Assembly: GCA_012032775.1 (NCBI GenBank)
Contig: JAAUQO010000003.1
Coordinates: 1 to 64,000, forward strand
Direction of reading: 5' to 3'
Origin: Oscillochloris sp.
GTDB taxonomy: Bacteria > Chloroflexota > Chloroflexia > Chloroflexales > Chloroflexaceae
DNA length: 64,000 nt
Shown: in pieces, positions 9,833 through 17,800 of the stretch
Position numbering within the stretch: the first letter of the stretch is position 1
How the letters are laid out: every line of letters begins with the position of its first letter
Position numbers and translations under genes: made by a program
Notes under the pieces: generated by a model
What the model saw: the letters and a program-made list of their open reading frames with translations, nothing else
Databases searched by the model: none
What the model was told of the DNA's origin: nothing

Positions 9833-11026
9833 ATGTTCTCACTTAGCTCGCGCCAACAACGCTTTGTTGCCGTTGCCGACGAACTCGCCGCGCAGTTGGC
9901 GGTGCATGCCGCTGCACATGATGCCGCCGGCAGCTTTCCGCAAGCGAGTTATGACTTGTTGCGCCGCGCCGGTTATCCGCGCCTGATTGTGCCGCAGGAA
10001 TACGGTGGTGAGGGCGCCGATCTGCTTGAGATGGTGCTGGCGCAAGAATATCTGGCCCGTGGCGATGGCGCAACCGCGATGGCGGTCGATATGACGGTTC
10101 ATCTGATCGGCCGGCTCGCCGAGACCCGCCAATGGCCTGAACCAATCTTCGCCCAGGTCTGTCGCGAGATTGCGAACGAGGGCGCACTGATTAATGCCGC
10201 CGCCAGTGAACCTGAACTCGGCAGTCCTTCACGTGGCGGCGCTCCTTCCACCCGCGCCGTGCGTGACGGCGATCTCTGGCGGGTGAACGGCCATAAACAG
10301 TTTGTGAGTATGGCGCCGGCCTTGCGTTTCTTTGTGGTGAGTGTCGCGCTTCCCGCCGACGAACACATGCCTGAAGGCGGTGTCGCAAACGCGATTGTGC
10401 GCGCCGGTACCGCAGGTGTGCGCTACGAGAATACCTGGGGCGATGCACTCAGCCTGCGCAGCAGCGGCAGCTATGATCTCTGGCTGGAAGATGTGGTTGT
10501 GCCCGATGCATGGGTGGTCGATCGCAAGCCGCTCGGCGCTCCGGCGGGCAAATCCAATGCCGCCGCTGCATGGTTTGGTCTGACCCTGGCCGCCGTCTAT
10601 CTTGGTATTGGTCAGGCGGCTTCGGACGCCGTTTGCGCCTACGCCAACCAGCGCACGCCGACGGCCCTCGGTAAGCCGATTGCGACGTTGCCCAATATCC
10701 AACGCCGGGTCGGCGAGTTACAGGTGCAGCTTGATGCAGCCCGGGCGCATCTCTATGCCGTCGCCGGCGCGTATGCCGCCGACCAATCACAACGCGCCGA
10801 ACTTGGGCCGGCGGTCGCCGCAGCCAAGTACCTTTGTACCAATGCCGCCGTCGCCGCCACCGATCAAGCCCTGCGCATCGCCGGTGGCTTTGGCCTTACC
10901 AGGCGGCTGCCGCTTGAACGCTACTTCCGCGATGTGCGCGCCGGCCTCACCCACCCGCCGAGCGACGACCAGGCGCTTGAACTTGTCGGGCGCGATGCTT
11001 TGGAGCGGGCTGAACGCCGCCCGTAA
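9833..11026 (+). CDS. Acyl-CoA dehydrogenase family protein
   Basis: A 397-residue member of the acyl-CoA dehydrogenase superfamily, more divergent than the one at 6578. Recognisable parts are the N domain (SLSSRQQRFVAVADELA), the middle domain with WRVNGHKQFVSMAP, and C-terminal ALRIAGGFGLTRRLPLERYFRDVRAGL. The usual EGTSEI near the end is replaced by a stretch reading HPPSDDQALELVG, so the catalytic base may lie elsewhere or the protein may act on another substrate. I start at ATG 9833 because the open frame upstream is repeat sequence. No Shine-Dalgarno is present between the repeats and the start. Confidence 0.82.
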   Translation: MFSLSSRQQRFVAVADELAAQLAVHAAAHDAAGSFPQASYDLLRRAGYPRLIVPQEYGGEGADLLEMVLAQEYLARGDGATAMAVDMTVHLIGRLAETRQWPEPIFAQVCREIANEGALINAAASEPELGSPSRGGAPSTRAVRDGDLWRVNGHKQFVSMAPALRFFVVSVALPADEHMPEGGVANAIVRAGTAGVRYENTWGDALSLRSSGSYDLWLEDVVVPDAWVVDRKPLGAPAGKSNAAAAWFGLTLAAVYLGIGQAASDAVCAYANQRTPTALGKPIATLPNIQRRVGELQVQLDAARAHLYAVAGAYAADQSQRAELGPAVAAAKYLCTNAAVAATDQALRIAGGFGLTRRLPLERYFRDVRAGLTHPPSDDQALELVGRDALERAERRP

Positions 11027-11076
11027 CGTATGTTCAGTATGTCCACGCCCCTCGTCTGCTGGAACCTGTGGTAAGC

Positions 11077-11082
11077 TATACT
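11077..11082 (+). promoter_or_regulatory. Candidate -10 box before the secreted propeller gene
   Basis: TATACT 71 bases before the start codon at 11154; no convincing -35. Confidence 0.35.
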
Positions 11083-11153
11083 ATGTCCTGTGCAAATGGT
11101 GCGCAGCCGATGGACACGCAATACAGGCGTTGTCAAAAGGAGAACTGCAACCT

Positions 11154-12098
11154 ATGCGATCTACTACCACATCTTCACTTCTTATGCTGGTTTCGGTACT
11201 TGGCTTGAGCTTGATCGGTGTACTGACTCCCACTGCGTTTGCTCAGGAACCGCAGAAGATCATCCAACTTCCGAATGCCTGGTTGCCGGAAGGCGTCGTG
11301 ACGGGGAACGGCCCGGTGATCTACTCCGGATCACGGGCTGATGGTGCGGTGTATGCGGCCGATCTGATCAGCGGCGAAGGCCGGATTCTGGTGCCCGGCC
11401 GCGAAGGCCGCATCGCTGTGGGGCTGGCGTACGATGCCCGCAGCAACCTGATCTTTGTGGCCGGTGGTCCCGGCGGCGCCGGATATGTCTACAACGCCGG
11501 CGACGGTTCGGAGGCGGGGGGATTTCAGTTTGTCAACGATGGCGGCGGCACCTTTGTCAACGACGTAATTGTGACCGCCGACGGCGCATTCTTCACCGAC
11601 TCGCAGCGCGCCGTGCTCTACCGCATTCCGCTCGGTTCTTCCGGCGAACTGCCCGATGCTGCGGCGGTTGAGACGATCCAGTTGGGCGGTGAGTATCGCC
11701 AGATCCAGGGGTTTAACGCCAATGGTATCGAGGCGACGCCGGACGGCGAGGCGTTGATTATCGTTCACTCGTCGCTCGGCTTGCTCTACCGGGTTGATCC
11801 GCAAACCGGCGCCGCAACCGAGATCGATATCGGCGGGCCGAGTGTGGCCGCCGGCGACGGGATTTTATTGCAGGGTAATACGCTCTATGTTGTGCGCAAT
11901 CGGCGCAACCTGATCACCAAAATCAACCTTGCCCCCGATGCGAGCAGCGGACGCGTGATCGGCTTGATCAGCGATCCGGCCTTCGATGTCCCGACCACGG
12001 TCGCAGCCTACGGCGACTATCTCTATGCGGTGAATGCGCGCTTCGGCACGCCAAATACCCCTGAAACCACCTATTCGATTGTCCGCGTGGCGAAGTAA
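11154..12098 (+). CDS. Secreted SMP-30/NHL-like beta-propeller protein
   Basis: 314 residues with a clear signal peptide (hydrophobic 9-24, cleavage after TAFA near residue 28). The mature part has repeated strands such as GPVIYSGSRADGAVYAADL, RIAVGLAYDARSNLIFVAGG, NGIEATPDGEALIIVHS and LYRVDPQTGAATEIDIGGPSV split over several blades, typical of SMP-30/gluconolactonase-type six-bladed propellers. ATG 11154 is preceded by AAAGGAG about 11 bases upstream; the frame open before it belongs to the preceding gene's shadow. No substrate can be assigned. Confidence 0.72.
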   Translation: MRSTTTSSLLMLVSVLGLSLIGVLTPTAFAQEPQKIIQLPNAWLPEGVVTGNGPVIYSGSRADGAVYAADLISGEGRILVPGREGRIAVGLAYDARSNLIFVAGGPGGAGYVYNAGDGSEAGGFQFVNDGGGTFVNDVIVTADGAFFTDSQRAVLYRIPLGSSGELPDAAAVETIQLGGEYRQIQGFNANGIEATPDGEALIIVHSSLGLLYRVDPQTGAATEIDIGGPSVAAGDGILLQGNTLYVVRNRRNLITKINLAPDASSGRVIGLISDPAFDVPTTVAAYGDYLYAVNARFGTPNTPETTYSIVRVAK

Positions 12099-12114
12099 AT
12101 ATGTGACGGCGGAC

Positions 12115-12150
12115 GCCGATAGAGGCAGCGCATATGCTGCCTTTATCGGC
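12115..12150. terminator. Bidirectional terminator hairpin between convergent genes
   Basis: GCCGATAGAGGCAGC and GCTGCCTTTATCGGC pair with one mismatch around a GCATAT loop. It lies 17 bases past the propeller stop and just before the stop of the opposing small gene, so it can serve both. Confidence 0.6.
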
Positions 12151-12161
12151 GCCTCATCCAC

Positions 12162-12308
12162 TCAGCGGCCGGGTTGGCGTGGCGGGCGCCGTTCGATCGG
12201 CGCGCTCTTTGGTAGCGGGCGGTTGTTTGGCCGGCGATCGTCGCGTTTGTCGTTGCGGTTGTCGGGCGTATTGGTGCGTTCGATCCGGATTAACGGTTTC
12301 TTCGCCAT
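12162..12308 (-). CDS. Small basic, proline/arginine-rich protein (48 aa)
   Basis: A short gene starting MAKKPLIRIERTN at 12308 with a textbook AGGAGG six bases upstream. The remaining residues are rich in Arg, Pro, Asn and Asp and look disordered; no family is recognised. The strong ribosome-binding site and terminators on both sides argue that it is real. It could bind nucleic acid given its charge, but that is only a guess. Confidence 0.5.
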   Translation of the reverse strand: MAKKPLIRIERTNTPDNRNDKRDDRRPNNRPLPKSAPIERRPPRQPGR

Positions 12309-12384
12309 GGGGAACCTCCTATTCATGCCAACTGATTCTGCACGATACCGGAGTTGCGCTGGGCGCAGGCCCGACGGCGAATGC

Positions 12385-12417
12385 AAAAACGCCGTGGGCA
12401 TGTGCCTGCCCACGGCG
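12385..12417 (-). terminator. Rho-independent terminator, minus strand
   Basis: CGCCGTGGGCA and TGCCCACGGCG form an 11-bp stem with a six-base loop; on the minus strand it is followed by TTTTTGC. It ends the transcript carrying thiamine pyrophosphokinase and the tiny ORF at 12444-12545. Confidence 0.8.
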
Positions 12418-12443
12418 GAGGGTGCGCTGATTGCAAACGGAGA

Positions 12444-12545
12444 CTAGCGGCGCGACCCCTCTGTCGAGGGCGGGATGTGGTGAACCGACACGCTGATGTG
12501 AACATCGCGGCGGAACAACAGCATCTTGTCACGCAGATCGGTCAT
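12444..12545 (-). CDS. Possible 33-residue small protein
   Basis: An ATG frame of 33 residues beginning MTDLRDKMLLFRRD, with GGAG about ten bases upstream, placed between thiamine pyrophosphokinase and the terminator at 12385-12417. No family recognised; it could be chance coding in a 3' UTR. Confidence 0.22.
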   Translation of the reverse strand: MTDLRDKMLLFRRDVHISVSVHHIPPSTEGSRR

Positions 12546-12603
12546 TGGTCGATCACTCCGTTACTATCGCTTGCCTTAACTATAGACGCCGGCCGGATAC
12601 ATG

Positions 12604-13278
12604 TCAACCGGTCGGGCTTCCGCCTTTCGACCGAACCTCGGCGCCCGACCATTGACGGATGACGAGCAGCATCCCTTCGCGCAGACTCACTTCCGCCGGT
12701 ACACCGGTGATCACATTGCTGACCCCACGCGTGCGTTCGAAGCTGAGGCTCGCATTGGTTAGCGCATATTGCAGCCCGACCGTGGTGATACCATGGGCCG
12801 CGCCACCGATCGGCAGGAGTGAGACAGTGTCGCCGGGGGTGCCGATGATCGTCAGATGGACACGCACCAGGAATGCTTCCTGATCGACATCGAGCAGCCG
12901 CACCCGGCACGACTGAAGTTCGGGGAGTGCGAGCAGCGCCACATTGGCTAAACTCTGATCCCAGCGGCCGCCGATCGCGCCGAGAATATCGATATGATCT
13001 GCGCCACACTGAACTGCGTGCAGCAACGCCAACTCCAAATCGATCTCGTCTTTCTCGGGCGGATGTCGGATGATCGCCGCGCCGGCCGCAACGGCAAATG
13101 CCTCGGCTGCCGGCGTGAGTGAGTCGAGATCGCCGATGACAACGTGCGGCGCCACATTGATTGCGTGCAAGGCATTCCCACCGCCGTCGGCCGCGATCAC
13201 CAGATCGGCGCGGGCGAGTAAATCCCGAAAGGGCGTAGCATCGAATTGGGGCGCATTGGCGACAATTACAACTTGCAT
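12604..13278 (-). CDS. thiN: Thiamine diphosphokinase
   Basis: 224 residues that transfer pyrophosphate from ATP to thiamine, forming thiamine diphosphate in the cytoplasm. The N-terminal catalytic half shows AADGGGNAL, the acidic GDLDSL and DEIDLELALLHA, and GGRWDQSLANV; the C-terminal beta half (from about 145) carries the thiamine-binding region with SLLPIGG. Length fits the family. It is the first gene of a minus-strand transcript ending at the terminator at 12385. No riboswitch was seen in the short gap upstream. Confidence 0.88.
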   Translation of the reverse strand: MQVVIVANAPQFDATPFRDLLARADLVIAADGGGNALHAINVAPHVVIGDLDSLTPAAEAFAVAAGAAIIRHPPEKDEIDLELALLHAVQCGADHIDILGAIGGRWDQSLANVALLALPELQSCRVRLLDVDQEAFLVRVHLTIIGTPGDTVSLLPIGGAAHGITTVGLQYALTNASLSFERTRGVSNVITGVPAEVSLREGMLLVIRQWSGAEVRSKGGSPTG

Positions 13279-13341
13279 AATACTTTAGAGTACCGCAGAT
13301 CATATGGCAATGCAAAATATCGAATCATAGCGGCATTCGTA

Positions 13342-13821
13342 TCACCGAATTGCGCGCCCGGCCAACCCCGCACCCCAGATATCGTCGGGGGGTGATTGCG
13401 GCGGGTGGAAAAGTTCGCGCACGTCGCTGGCCCGCCGTAAACAACCGAATGTCGTGCAAATAAACGTCACCCGCCGAAGACGTGCGGCGGGAACCGGCAG
13501 ATCGAGCGACGCCAACGGGCCGATCGCAATCCGGTAGTACGGCGCATCGGCCTGTGGGTGATCGGGTTCGTCGGGCAACATTTCGCGCCGTGTGAGCAAT
13601 TGGTAGCGCAAGATCGGCGCATAGTAGCGCACTTGCCAGCGTTCGGCGCCGAATGCGCCGGTCTGGTAGAACGCCAGCCATTCGGCGGCCAATCGCGCCG
13701 GTGCATGGCGGGCGGGCAGGCGATACCAACCCTGCTCACGGGCGATCGTCAGATCATGGGGGTTACGCAGGATCGCCACCAGCACGGCGGCATCGTCGTC
13801 GGGAGTAGGAAAGAGCTCCAT
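13342..13821 (-). CDS. Conserved hypothetical protein, possible PUA/EVE-like fold
   Basis: 159 residues starting MELFPTPDDDAAVLVAILR at 13821, with GAGG four bases upstream. The frame is open to 13872 but without a start signal. The pattern EQGWYRLPAR, LAFYQTGAFGAERW, VRYYAPILRYQL, DEPDHP and FICTTFGCLRRA resembles small PUA/EVE-like domains, sometimes found with nucleases, but I recognise this only loosely. No catalytic residues are apparent. It stands alone between thiN and a decayed gene. Confidence 0.5.
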   Translation of the reverse strand: MELFPTPDDDAAVLVAILRNPHDLTIAREQGWYRLPARHAPARLAAEWLAFYQTGAFGAERWQVRYYAPILRYQLLTRREMLPDEPDHPQADAPYYRIAIGPLASLDLPVPAARLRRVTFICTTFGCLRRASDVRELFHPPQSPPDDIWGAGLAGRAIR

Positions 13822-13895
13822 GAAACCTCGGCTTTGCTTTTGCCTACCATATACACCGTTTGGGGCGGGCAAAAGATATGCCGCTGCCGGAACAG

Positions 13896-14408
13896 TTAAT
13901 GCGAGCCGGACGAAGCGATAAGTCGGCGATAAAATTGGGTTCGACCACGAAATTGGCGGCGCAGCAGTGGATCGTCGATTGCGTTTGCCCGCCGCTCAAC
14001 GCTTGTTTCAGCCAGTTGCAACAGCCGGCCGGCACGTTGATCGGACAGCGCATGCAAAAGGTGATAGCAACTCCAGATCACCCGCAGCGGATCGTCGGAT
14101 CCGCCAAGATCGTCGGCTAATACCTGGTCGATAACCGGCTCGATCCAGGCATATGCCGCAGCCTGATTACCTTGATCGATGCTGAGGATCGCCAGGCCGG
14201 ACTGCGGCTCGGCTGCAAGATGCATCTGATTGAGTTGGCGGCGCAGTGCAAGTGCGCTCCGATAGGCTTTTTCGGCCTTGTCCGGCTCGCCGAGTGCAGC
14301 AAAAGTGTGGCCAAGACATGTTTGCGCGGCCGCCTCATAGCTGGGTGAACTAACCTGCCGAAAGATCTCGTTTGCCGTGGTAAGTTCCATTGATCGGTCG
14401 TGCGCAGA
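13896..14408 (-). pseudogene. 3' remnant of a TPR-containing regulatory ATPase
   Basis: About 170 residues with TPR-like helices (CLGHTFAALGEPDKAEKAYRSALALR broken over two helices) and an ending, SVERRANAIDDPLLRRQFRG, typical of the C termini of large AAA/TPR transcriptional activators. Nothing of the ATPase or DNA-binding domains is left. The frame closes at about 14409, exactly where the opposite-strand remnant begins. ATG 14390 gives a 164-residue product, but without a Shine-Dalgarno. I read it as a gene whose 5' part was deleted. Confidence 0.6.
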
Positions 14409-14629
14409 TCAACGGCCTGGCGGCGCGTAGTTCAACCCCGGCGACGGTGAATTGGACAACGCCGCCGGGCGCGGGAACGTACATGATTTACGCCGTGATC
14501 GAGACCGGCGCAGCCCAGGTGGCGCAGGTACGGAGCGACAACGATGCCGCTTACTCGCCATTGATGATCGGCGTCGGGAGTGGCTCGCCGGGAGCGAACC
14601 AGTTGTATTTGCCGCAGTTGTTTCGGTGA
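14384..14629 (+). pseudogene. 3' remnant of a secreted protein
   Basis: The open frame has no proper start (stop at 14381, TTG at 14390). It encodes about 80 residues with VNWTTPPGAGTYMIYAV and SDNDAAYSPLMIGV, like the last strands of a CARDB-type extracellular domain, and ends NQLYLPQLFR. This ending resembles NRLFLPQLMES of the secreted protein at 63091. Its 5' boundary coincides with that of the divergent TPR remnant. Confidence 0.55.
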
Positions 14630-14656
14630 CACGAGTGTGGAAGGATCGCCTTTTTT

Positions 14657-14691
14657 GTGGCGTTTGCGCAGCGAAACTGCACAAACGCCAC
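14657..14691 (+). terminator. Hairpin after the secreted-protein remnant
   Basis: GTGGCGTTTG (14657-14666) pairs with CAAACGCCAC (14682-14691), with GCAG/CTGC inside after one mismatch and a five-base loop. A T6 run lies on the upstream side, not downstream. Confidence 0.45.
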
Positions 14692-14735
14692 GTAATGATC
14701 GTCTGCACCGCGTTGCCGCAGGCGAGCAACGCCTG

Positions 14736-14744
14736 TGGTACGAT
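14736..14744 (+). promoter_or_regulatory. Extended -10 of a possibly leaderless promoter
   Basis: TGGTACGAT ends 6 bases before ATG 14751. With normal -10 to +1 spacing transcription would begin at or next to the start codon. No Shine-Dalgarno is present. Confidence 0.4.
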
Positions 14745-14750
14745 GAAGCT

Positions 14751-15885
14751 ATGTACCGACGTGTCATCTTGCTCCTTGCACTCGTGTTGCTCGCTGCCTG
14801 TGCGCCCGCTCAGCCGACGATCCAGGCCGGGATCGACGCGGTTGCGGCGGTGAATAGTTCCGAAGACGCCGGGTTCGCCCGCGTGACCGAGCCGCGCCCG
14901 TTTGTGTTTCCGCAGGATCACGGCCCGCATCCTGAGTACGCGATCGAGTGGTGGTATTACACCGGCAATCTGTTTACGGCCGAGGGCCGGCGTTTTCGGC
15001 TTTCAGCTGACGTTTTTTCGCACCGGCATAACGCCAAATCCCGTTGCGCGCAGCTCCGATTGGGCGGCTTCGGCGGTGTACATGGCCCACTTCGCACTGA
15101 GCGACATCGCAAACGAGCAGTTCTACGCCAGCGAGCAATTCAGTCGCGATGCAGCCGGATTGGCCGGCGCAACCGGCGACCCGTTTCGCGTGTTCCTGAA
15201 CGATTGGTCGGTGAGCGGTAGCGGCCCCGAAGGTATGACGATGCTGTTGCGCGCGGCGAGCGACGAGGTCGCGATCGATCTGACCGCCGTCAGTACCAAA
15301 CCGCCGGCCCTGCAGGGCGATCGCGGTTACAGCCGCAAGGGCGAAGAAGTCGGCAATGCCTCGTACTACTACTCACTTACCCGCATGGAGACCAGCGGCA
15401 CCCTGCGGGTTGGCGGCGAGGAGTTCGCCGTAGCGGGGCTAACCTGGATGGATCACGAGTTCGGCACCAGCGCCCTTGAAGGCGATGCCGAGGGTTGGGA
15501 TTGGTTCAGCCTGCAACTCGCCGATGGCCACGAGGTGATGTACGCCCAGGTGCGAACACCGCAGGGGATCGGCTATAGTTTCGGCAGCCTGATTGCGCCT
15601 GACGGCACCCTGATCCAACTCGACAGCGTACAGGTGGAAAATCTTGCCACCTGGCGCAGCCCTCGTAGCGGCGCCGTTTATCCCATCCGCTGGCGTATGC
15701 GCGATCCGACGATCGGGCTTGATCTGACGATCAACGCCGCGCTGCCCGATCAGGAATTGCCGCTGACGGTGTTGTACTGGGAGGGCGCCGTCGATGTGGA
15801 AGGTCGCATGGCCGCTAACCCGGTTCGCGGCAGCGGGTATGTGGAATTGACCGGCTATGCCGGGCGAGGGGAGTCGATCCGATGA
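14751..15885 (+). CDS. CrtC/AttH-like lipocalin-domain lipoprotein, frameshifted
   Basis: Joined across one frameshift, this is about 377 residues. The N terminus is a lipoprotein signal (hydrophobic run ending LLAAC, Cys about 17), so the protein should be anchored outside the membrane. The motif EWWYYTGNLFTAEG and the later AGLTWMDHEFGTS and WDWFSLQLADGHEVM are typical of the carotenoid 1,2-hydratase (CrtC)/AttH superfamily, several members of which act on polyenes or terpenoids. The frame changes in CGTTTTCGGC (T-run 14993-14996): removing one T gives RRFGFQLTFFRTGI. It overlaps the next gene by four bases (ATGA) and may be translated from a leaderless mRNA. Its substrate is not known. Confidence 0.75.
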
Positions 15886-16831
15886 GTCCGCCATTGACGA
15901 TTGTGACCGGCTTTCTGGGCAGCGGCAAGACGACATTGCTGCGTTCGGTGTTGGCGAGCGGGGCGGGCGGGCGGCGGCTGGGCTTGATCGTGAATGAGAT
16001 CGGCGCGGTCGGATTTGATGGCCCCGCCCTGGAGCAAGCCGGCCAACTGCCATTGGTTGAGTTGACCGCCGGATGCATCTGCTGTGTGGCCGGGAGTGAT
16101 TTTCTGCTGGCGGTTGAGCAGTTGATCGACTATGCCGATCCCGACGTGATTGTGATCGAGACAACTGGTTTGGCGGAGCCGGGCGGCATGATCCGGCAGG
16201 CTCGCGCCGCCGAACTCGACCTCGATGCGGTGATTGCGCTGGCCGGCGCAACTGATCTGGAAGCGGCGTTGGCCGCATCTGCGGTGGCCGAATGGCAACT
16301 GCGCGCCGCCGATATTGTGGCCCTGAGCAAAATCGATCTGAGCGCCGACAAAGGGCGAGCGGCGCTGGCCCGCATTCATGCGATCAACCCCCGCGCCGCC
16401 ATTATCCCCGCCGATCAACTGGCCCACACGCCGGATCTGATCTTCGGCCCGCGTTTCGGCGTCGATCCGCCGGTTGATCCGCTGCATCGCGAACACGACC
16501 ATTTCGCAAGTATGGTTTGGGAACTTGATGTACCATTGCGTCGCGAGGCATTGGTGCGCGCCCTTGATAGCTTGCCGGCGGCGGTCTATCGGGCCAAGGG
16601 CCGGGTGGCGTGCAGTGATGCGCCCTGGCCTGACGATCTGCAATTCGTGGCCGGGCGGCATCAGTTTCGTGCCGAGCGTCCACGCGGCGCCCGGCGCCGC
16701 TCAATCAGGTGGTGCTGATCGGCCCACATATCGCCAACTATGCTGCCGCGATCAGCGACGCTTTGGATGCATGTGCCGACACGCCGGAGCGAGTGGCGGC
16801 CTGGCTGGAACGGCAGCGCGAGGTCTGGTAG
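15882..16831 (+). CDS. CobW/G3E-family GTPase, frameshifted near the C terminus
   Basis: A P-loop GTPase of the COG0523 group used in metal delivery. Visible are GFLGSGKTTLLR (Walker A), ELTAGCICC with the CxCC metal motif at about 66-68, IETTGLAEP (switch) and ALSKIDLS (the NKxD position, here SKID). The frame starting at 15882 ends at 16718 in an Arg-rich artificial tail. A shift by one base near 16680-16700 gives a normal C-terminal domain (APLNQVVLIGPHIANYAAAI) ending at TAG 16829-16831. The start overlaps the CrtC-like stop, so the two are translationally coupled. Confidence 0.8.
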
Positions 16832-16855
16832 GGGCGATGCTTCGACCGCACACAA

Positions 16856-17800
16856 CTATACCGCCAGGAGCGCTTCCAGCGCGATCGCCGTCGTCAGGGC
16901 GGGGCTGCCGTCGAGGTGAGGCGGATAACCGGAGTAACTTGCGGCTCCCGGCCAGGCGCCATCGGGTGATTGGCAGGACAGTAAGGCCTTCAGATACGGT
17001 TTTGCGGCCTTGTGTTCGCCGGCCAGGCCCAGGGTAGCGGCAAGGCATGCCAGCCGAAACGGTTCGTGTTCCTGTGGCGGGGTGAGCAGATCCGCGACGG
17101 CTGCCGGCAGCGCTGCGCCAAGTGGTGCGAGTCCTGGTGCTCCGGCGGCGTAGGCACGCGCGGCGCAAAACAGCAGCAAGTGGGGTGTCAGGCAGTAATC
17201 ACTGGCTGCATCCCAACGATCTGTTTCAGCCATTGCACACAGCCATTGGGCCGATCCGGCCAATGGAATCCCGGCCAGGCCCGAGAACAGCAGCAGATTC
17301 GCCTGAACAAGCGCATCAACCTGGCGGGCCAGCAAATGCTCGCCGCTATTCACGCCGATCCAGGTGTAGTACGGCCCGCCCGGCGCCGCCTCATTCTCCC
17401 AGAGCAGGCGAAACAATTCCGGCCCAACCGGCTCGCCGCAACTAAGTAATGCCGCCGCCGCACAGGCCGTATCATCCAGATCGGCTGGAACCCGTGTTGT
17501 GGCCCGGCCTTCGTACGACCAGCTTCCATCGCTGTTGCGTTCGCTGAGCAGAAATGCGGCGGCACGCCGGCGAATAGCCGCCGCGATCCGGTGCTCGGCA
17601 AGTTGACGTAATGCATATACCACAAACGTGGTTGTGTAGATCGAGGTAGGATAGGCTTGCGGATCGGAGAAATCGAGCCGGCGAGCGCTGAAGGTCGGGA
17701 ACTCGCCGGTTGGCTGTTGCAAGCCCGCAAGTGCGCTGAGTGCCGACTCGATAACCTGATGGTAGTGGTCGTGCATAGATCTTTGCGCAGTTTCAAGCAT
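16856..17800 (-). CDS. Class II terpene cyclase-like protein (squalene-hopene cyclase repeat family)
   Basis: 314 residues built of alpha/alpha-barrel repeats of the prenyltransferase/squalene cyclase superfamily. QW-like segments occur at both ends (RNSDGSWSYEG about 89-98 and SCQSPDGAWPG near 280), and ADLDDTACAAA (107-110 = DLDD) matches the DxDD acid motif with which class II cyclases protonate an isoprenoid. The protein is about half the length of squalene-hopene cyclase, so it has one barrel at most and may not be a conventional cyclase. Its ATG follows the phosphatase stop directly (TAAATG), which implies coupling. It converges on the CobW gene with a 24-base gap. A non-catalytic binding role is possible. 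Confidence 0.62.
   Translation of the reverse strand: MLETAQRSMHDHYHQVIESALSALAGLQQPTGEFPTFSARRLDFSDPQAYPTSIYTTTFVVYALRQLAEHRIAAAIRRRAAAFLLSERNSDGSWSYEGRATTRVPADLDDTACAAAALLSCGEPVGPELFRLLWENEAAPGGPYYTWIGVNSGEHLLARQVDALVQANLLLFSGLAGIPLAGSAQWLCAMAETDRWDAASDYCLTPHLLLFCAARAYAAGAPGLAPLGAALPAAVADLLTPPQEHEPFRLACLAATLGLAGEHKAAKPYLKALLSCQSPDGAWPGAASYSGYPPHLDGSPALTTAIALEALLAV

Noticed and set aside
10602-11153. Extension of the secreted propeller frame upstream
   Set aside because: It is a shadow of the acyl-CoA dehydrogenase gene; the signal peptide begins at 11154.
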